This document shows, piece after piece, positions 4,995-8,148 of a DNA stretch of 8,148 bases (the first letter of the stretch is position 1; every line of letters begins with the position of its first letter). Where the stretch lies: positions 1 to 8,148 of the forward strand of contig JBNMQC010000108.1 in NCBI GenBank assembly GCA_051277445.1, in the 5' to 3' direction. This DNA comes from Bermanella sp051277445. Lineage in GTDB: Bacteria > Pseudomonadota > Gammaproteobacteria > Pseudomonadales > Oceanobacteraceae. Under the pieces are notes generated by a model, which searched no databases, was not told the DNA's origin, and worked only from the letters and a program-made list of their open reading frames with translations. The position numbers and the translations under genes were made by a program.

Positions 4995-6152
4995 ATGATT
5001 ATTACTCACGAACATAAAGAAATTTTTCGCACTATGAAGAATTTCGTTGAAAATGAAATCAACCCCAACGTAGCTGAATGGGAAAAGGCCGGAATATTCC
5101 CAGCCCACGAAGTCTTCAAAAAAATGGGTGATCTTGGGCTATTGGGTATCAATAAAAATGAAAAATACGGCGGCATGGGTCTAGACCATTCCTATAATAT
5201 TTATGCAGCCGAAGCATTAGGCTATGCCACCTGTGGTGGTGTGCCGCTGGCGATTGGTGTGCAAACCGATATGGCGACACCCGCCATTGAAAAATTTGGT
5301 AGCCATGAACTAAAAGAAGAATTTCTTGCACCTGCCATTGCTGGTGATTTTGTGGCAGCTATTGCTGTATCAGAAACTGGCGCTGGTTCGGATGTGGCAG
5401 GCCTTAAAACCACTGCGAAAAAAGACGGCGATGATTATATTATTAATGGCTCAAAAATGTGGATCACGAACTCCACACAAGCAGACTTCTTTTGTGTGCT
5501 TGCCAATACCAGTGATGATAAGCCGCACAAAAATAAATCATTGATCATCGTACCAGCCAATACCAAGGGCGTCACTGTCGGTGAAAAAATCGACAAAATC
5601 GGTATGCGCTCAAGTGATACGGCACCTGTATATTTTGATGATGTGCGTGTACCTCAGCGTAATCGTATTGGGGCTGAAGGCACTGGCTTTATGTTGCAGA
5701 TGCTTCAGTTCCAAGAAGAGCGTTTATGGGGCGCGGCAAGTGGTCTGATTACCCTTGAGCAATGCGTTGAAAAAACCATTGAATACACCCGTGAACGTAA
5801 AACGTTTGGTCAGCCACTTATAAATAATCAATCCATTCATTTTCGTTTAGCTGAATTACAAACGGAAATCGAATCACTGCGTGCACTGACTTATCGCGCT
5901 ACTGAATTAATGATGCAAAAGCAAGATGTGACCAAGCTTGCTTCCATGTGCAAGTTAAAAGGTGGTCGCTTGATTCGCGAAGTTGCGGATAGCTGTTTGC
6001 AATATTGGGGCGGTATGGGCTTTACCATGGATAATCCAATTTCACAGGTGTATCGCGATGGTCGTTTGGCATCCATCGGTGGTGGCGCGGATGAGATCAT
6101 GTTGGGCATTATCTGTAAATACATGGATATTCTTCCTAAGAAAGCAAAATAG
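4995..6152 (+). CDS. atuD: Acyl-CoA dehydrogenase, citronellyl-CoA dehydrogenase-like
   Basis: This 385-residue flavoprotein of the acyl-CoA dehydrogenase family forms the 2,3 double bond of an acyl-CoA and passes electrons to ETF. Visible family blocks are YGGMGLDHS (58-66), SETGAGSDVAGLKT (126-139), WITN (156-159), GMRSSDTA (203-210), TRERKTFGQPL (265-275) and QYWGGMGF (336-343). The glutamate of medium-chain enzymes (YEGT motif) is missing: the site reads IGGGADEI (361-368). Instead Glu232 in QEERLW aligns with the catalytic Glu of isovaleryl-CoA dehydrogenase (LDLERL). That placement is typical of enzymes acting on 3-methyl-branched acyl-CoAs and fits citronellyl-CoA to geranyl-CoA. AGGA at 4984-4987 lies 7 nt before the ATG. 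The 36-bp T-rich gap upstream shows no stem, so the operon probably reads through. Confidence 0.88.
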   Translation: MIITHEHKEIFRTMKNFVENEINPNVAEWEKAGIFPAHEVFKKMGDLGLLGINKNEKYGGMGLDHSYNIYAAEALGYATCGGVPLAIGVQTDMATPAIEKFGSHELKEEFLAPAIAGDFVAAIAVSETGAGSDVAGLKTTAKKDGDDYIINGSKMWITNSTQADFFCVLANTSDDKPHKNKSLIIVPANTKGVTVGEKIDKIGMRSSDTAPVYFDDVRVPQRNRIGAEGTGFMLQMLQFQEERLWGAASGLITLEQCVEKTIEYTRERKTFGQPLINNQSIHFRLAELQTEIESLRALTYRATELMMQKQDVTKLASMCKLKGGRLIREVADSCLQYWGGMGFTMDNPISQVYRDGRLASIGGGADEIMLGIICKYMDILPKKAK

Positions 6153-6175
6153 TCCCAGTTTAAATAGGAGCCATC

Positions 6176-6991
6176 ATGTTAGAGCAAGCTTACACCTGCA
6201 TTAAGTTAGAACGGGACGAGCAAAACCCTTGGGTGCTGCATTTAACCTTGGACCGTCCACAGGCTCGCAACGCCATGAGTTTGGCTATGGTCGGTGAATT
6301 GTCACACGTGTTGGATGCTTTACAAACCGATCTGTCTGTACGAGCCGTCATTATACGTGGTGAAGGTGGTCACTTTTGTGCAGGTGGCGACATTAAAGAT
6401 ATGGCCAATGCGCGTGCCGCAGCAGCAAAAAGTGACAGCGATCCTTACTTTGAGTTGAACAAGCAATTTGGCGAGCTGATTTTAAAAATGAATCACATAC
6501 CTCAAGTGGTTATCACAGTATTAGAAGGTGCCGTGTTGGGTGGTGGTTTTGGTTTGGCATGTGTCAGTGATGTGGCAATTGCAACCGATACAGCAAAATT
6601 TGGTTTGCCTGAAACCAGTTTGGGTATTCCCCCTGCGCAAATTGCTCCGTTTGTTGTGAAACGTATCGGTTTAACCCAGACACGTCGCCTTGCTTTATTA
6701 GGCGAGCGTTTCGGTGGTGAAGAGTCGGTTAAATTAGGTATTAGCCACTTTTTTGCAAAAGATGATGCGGAGCTTGAAGTGCTATTAGGGCGAACGCTTG
6801 ATCAAATTAAATCCTGTGCGCCTCAAGCAAACGCAGTAACCAAGCAGTTGATTTTAAAGGCTGCTGAGCATGAGGCGTCAGAATTAATTGATGAAGCGGC
6901 TAAAGCGTTTAGTGCCTCTGTTCAGGGGCAAGAGGGTGTGGCAGGGACGATGGCCTTTATTCAAAAAAAACCGGCTCCCTGGAATGTTTAG
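6176..6991 (+). CDS. atuE: Enoyl-CoA hydratase-family protein, isohexenylglutaconyl-CoA hydratase-like
   Basis: This 271-residue crotonase-fold enzyme would add water to the carboxylated 2-enoyl-CoA made by the neighbouring carboxylase. DRPQARNAMS (26-35) and HFCAGGDIKDM (66-76) form the first oxyanion-hole strand, and GAVLGGGFGL (118-127) holds the second. Of the two catalytic glutamates of standard hydratases, the second is kept (Glu146 in GLPETSLG), while the first is Gly126 in GGGFGL. The stretch IPPAQIAPFVVKRIG (151-165) replaces the usual PGAGGTQRL loop, and a similar PA-I-PFVV stretch is what I recall in the glutaconyl-CoA hydratases LiuC and AtuE. AGGAG (6166-6170) is 5 nt before the ATG. 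The gap from the dehydrogenase is 23 bp. The hydratase activity is inferred from family and operon; the substrate is not proven. Confidence 0.86.
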   Translation: MLEQAYTCIKLERDEQNPWVLHLTLDRPQARNAMSLAMVGELSHVLDALQTDLSVRAVIIRGEGGHFCAGGDIKDMANARAAAAKSDSDPYFELNKQFGELILKMNHIPQVVITVLEGAVLGGGFGLACVSDVAIATDTAKFGLPETSLGIPPAQIAPFVVKRIGLTQTRRLALLGERFGGEESVKLGISHFFAKDDAELEVLLGRTLDQIKSCAPQANAVTKQLILKAAEHEASELIDEAAKAFSASVQGQEGVAGTMAFIQKKPAPWNV

Positions 6992-7070
6992 TTTGCTCGC
7001 AGAGCTGTAATAAAAAATAACAATAATTATCCGTTTTATGTATGAAGTGGTCTGAGGTTGGAGAAGCGAC

Positions 7071-8148
7071 ATGGCTGAATTTACAAAGGTGTTAGTGGCA
7101 AACCGTGGAGAAATCGCATTGCGAGTATTGAAAACCGCAAAAGCCATGGGTTATGAAACCGTCGCGGTATACAGCGAAGCCGATGCGGATGCGCCTCATG
7201 TGGCTTTTGCAGATGAGTCCGTATGCATTGGACCAGCTCAGGTCAACCAAAGCTATTTGGTGATTCAAAATATCATAGACGCATGCAAAAAGACCGGTGC
7301 ACAAGCGGTTCATCCAGGTTATGGATTTTTATCAGAAAACACAGACTTTTGTGCGGCTTGTCAGGCAGAGGGGATTACATTCATTGGGCCTGATCCAAAA
7401 GCCATCGAGCTAATGGGTAACAAGCGTTTAGCTAAAATTGAAATGATTAAGGCGGATGTACCATGCATTCCTGGTTATGAAGGTGCCGACCAAGACGAGA
7501 AAACCTTATTATCTCAGGCCAATGAAATTGGTTATCCCATTATGGTCAAGGCTGCTGCTGGCGGTGGTGGTCGTGGTATGCGCCTGGTACATGCTGAGTC
7601 TGAATTCTTAGAGCAATTAAAAACAGCCAAATCTGAAGCGCTTAATGCATTTGGCAGCGATGAAATTATTTTAGAAAAGGCGGTAATTAGCCCACGCCAT
7701 ATTGAAATTCAAATCTTTGCCGATAGACATGGCAATTGCATTTATTTAGGTGAGCGCGATTGCTCTGTGCAACGTCGTCACCAAAAGGTCGTAGAAGAAG
7801 CGCCATCTCCGTTTGTTAATCCTGAGCTTAGACAAAAAATGGGTGAGGCTGCCGTCAATGCAGCCCTAGCTTGTGAATATGTGGGCGCGGGTACCGTTGA
7901 GTTTTTAACCGATGATGCTGGCAACTTTTACTTCCTTGAAATGAACACCCGCTTGCAAGTAGAGCACCCAGTAACGGAACTCGTTACTGGTGTGGATCTG
8001 GTGGCCTGGCAGCTAACAATTGCAGCGGGTGGCCTTTTACCTAAAACACAGGAAGAGGTCACTATTAATGGGCATGCCATGGAGGTGCGTTTATACGCTG
8101 AAGATCCGGCACTTGGTTTTATGCCACAGACTGGTGAAGTATTACGCT
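7071..8148 (+). CDS. atuF: Acyl-CoA carboxylase biotin carboxylase (alpha) subunit, 3' partial
   Basis: The first 359 codons of an alpha subunit run off the right edge. The biotin carboxylase part uses ATP and bicarbonate to carboxylate biotin. Motifs are VLVANRGEIALRVL (7-20), HPGYGFLSEN (81-90), the glycine-rich ATP loop GGGGRGM (164-170), ERDCSVQRRHQKVVEE (228-243) and FLEMNTRLQVEHPVTE (288-303). The residues matching E. coli AccC Lys116, Lys159, Lys238, Glu288, Asn290 and Arg292 are present as Lys118, Lys160, Lys239, Glu290, Asn292 and Arg294, so the domain looks active. The biotin-carrier domain with its lysine motif should follow outside the window; whether the subunit is full length (about 650-670) cannot be seen. 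GGAG (7060-7063) is 7 nt before the ATG. It follows the hydratase after 79 bp, the longest gap in the operon. The partner is the beta subunit at 3336. Confidence 0.9.
   Translation, partial: MAEFTKVLVANRGEIALRVLKTAKAMGYETVAVYSEADADAPHVAFADESVCIGPAQVNQSYLVIQNIIDACKKTGAQAVHPGYGFLSENTDFCAACQAEGITFIGPDPKAIELMGNKRLAKIEMIKADVPCIPGYEGADQDEKTLLSQANEIGYPIMVKAAAGGGGRGMRLVHAESEFLEQLKTAKSEALNAFGSDEIILEKAVISPRHIEIQIFADRHGNCIYLGERDCSVQRRHQKVVEEAPSPFVNPELRQKMGEAAVNAALACEYVGAGTVEFLTDDAGNFYFLEMNTRLQVEHPVTELVTGVDLVAWQLTIAAGGLLPKTQEEVTINGHAMEVRLYAEDPALGFMPQTGEVLR

Noticed and set aside
6884..7313. Two overlapping minus-strand open frames across the hydratase/biotin carboxylase junction
   Set aside because: Both are antisense to genes with intact catalytic motifs and show no protein-like features of their own.
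2446..8148. Leucine/isovalerate (liu) operon
   Set aside because: Gene order, the leading SDR and the carboxyltransferase residues fit the atu type better. The option is kept open only because no substrate is proven.
1..8148. CRISPR array, tRNA or rRNA gene, insertion sequence or phage element
   Set aside because: No regularly spaced repeats, cloverleaf-like segments, transposase motifs or flanking duplications were seen. The region looks like ordinary chromosomal sequence.

Overview
The window reads as a piece of a gammaproteobacterial chromosome, probably marine or environmental. The grounds are moderate GC, Shine-Dalgarno-led genes, an OmpW-family outer-membrane protein (so Gram-negative), a candidate FNR/Anr box, and gene content close to the acyclic terpene utilisation (atu) cluster of Pseudomonas. 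Genus cannot be assigned from the sequence alone.

Layout. 1-684 (+): a DnaQ-like DEDDh 3'-5' exonuclease, open to the left edge and probably missing its N-terminus. 685-786: a hairpin and an intrinsic terminator serving the opposite strand. 787-1455 (-): an OmpW-family porin, with a candidate FNR/Anr-dependent promoter in the 233-bp gap behind it. 1689-2315 (-): a TetR-family regulator, probably the local repressor. 2316-2445: a divergent control region with a strong inverted repeat whose core fits a KstR2-type operator, and a second inverted repeat in the leader of the catabolic operon. 2446-8148 (+): five co-directional genes: an SDR oxidoreductase, an acyl-CoA carboxylase carboxyltransferase (beta) subunit, an acyl-CoA dehydrogenase, an enoyl-CoA hydratase-family enzyme, and a biotin carboxylase (alpha) subunit cut by the right edge. 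No gene-free stretch exceeds 300 bp.

How the genes fit together. The order carboxyltransferase, acyl-CoA dehydrogenase, hydratase, biotin carboxylase is that of atuC-D-E-F, not that of the leucine liuA-B-C-D operon. In the atu pathway, citronellyl-CoA is oxidised to geranyl-CoA (AtuD). The gamma-methyl carbon is then carboxylated by the biotin enzyme AtuC/AtuF, and the product is hydrated by AtuE before a lyase cleaves it. The dehydrogenase here has its likely catalytic glutamate at the isovaleryl-CoA dehydrogenase position, which suits 3-methyl-branched substrates and supports the reading. The real substrate is not proven: many environmental bacteria carry similar modules without demonstrated terpene growth. 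An atuA-like gene is absent between regulator and SDR, and the ligase and lyase steps are not in view.

The points most worth a second look are the SDR that lacks the usual Tyr/Lys catalytic pair and looks like a trans-2-enoyl-CoA reductase, the operator in the divergent promoter, and the FNR-type box upstream of ompW.
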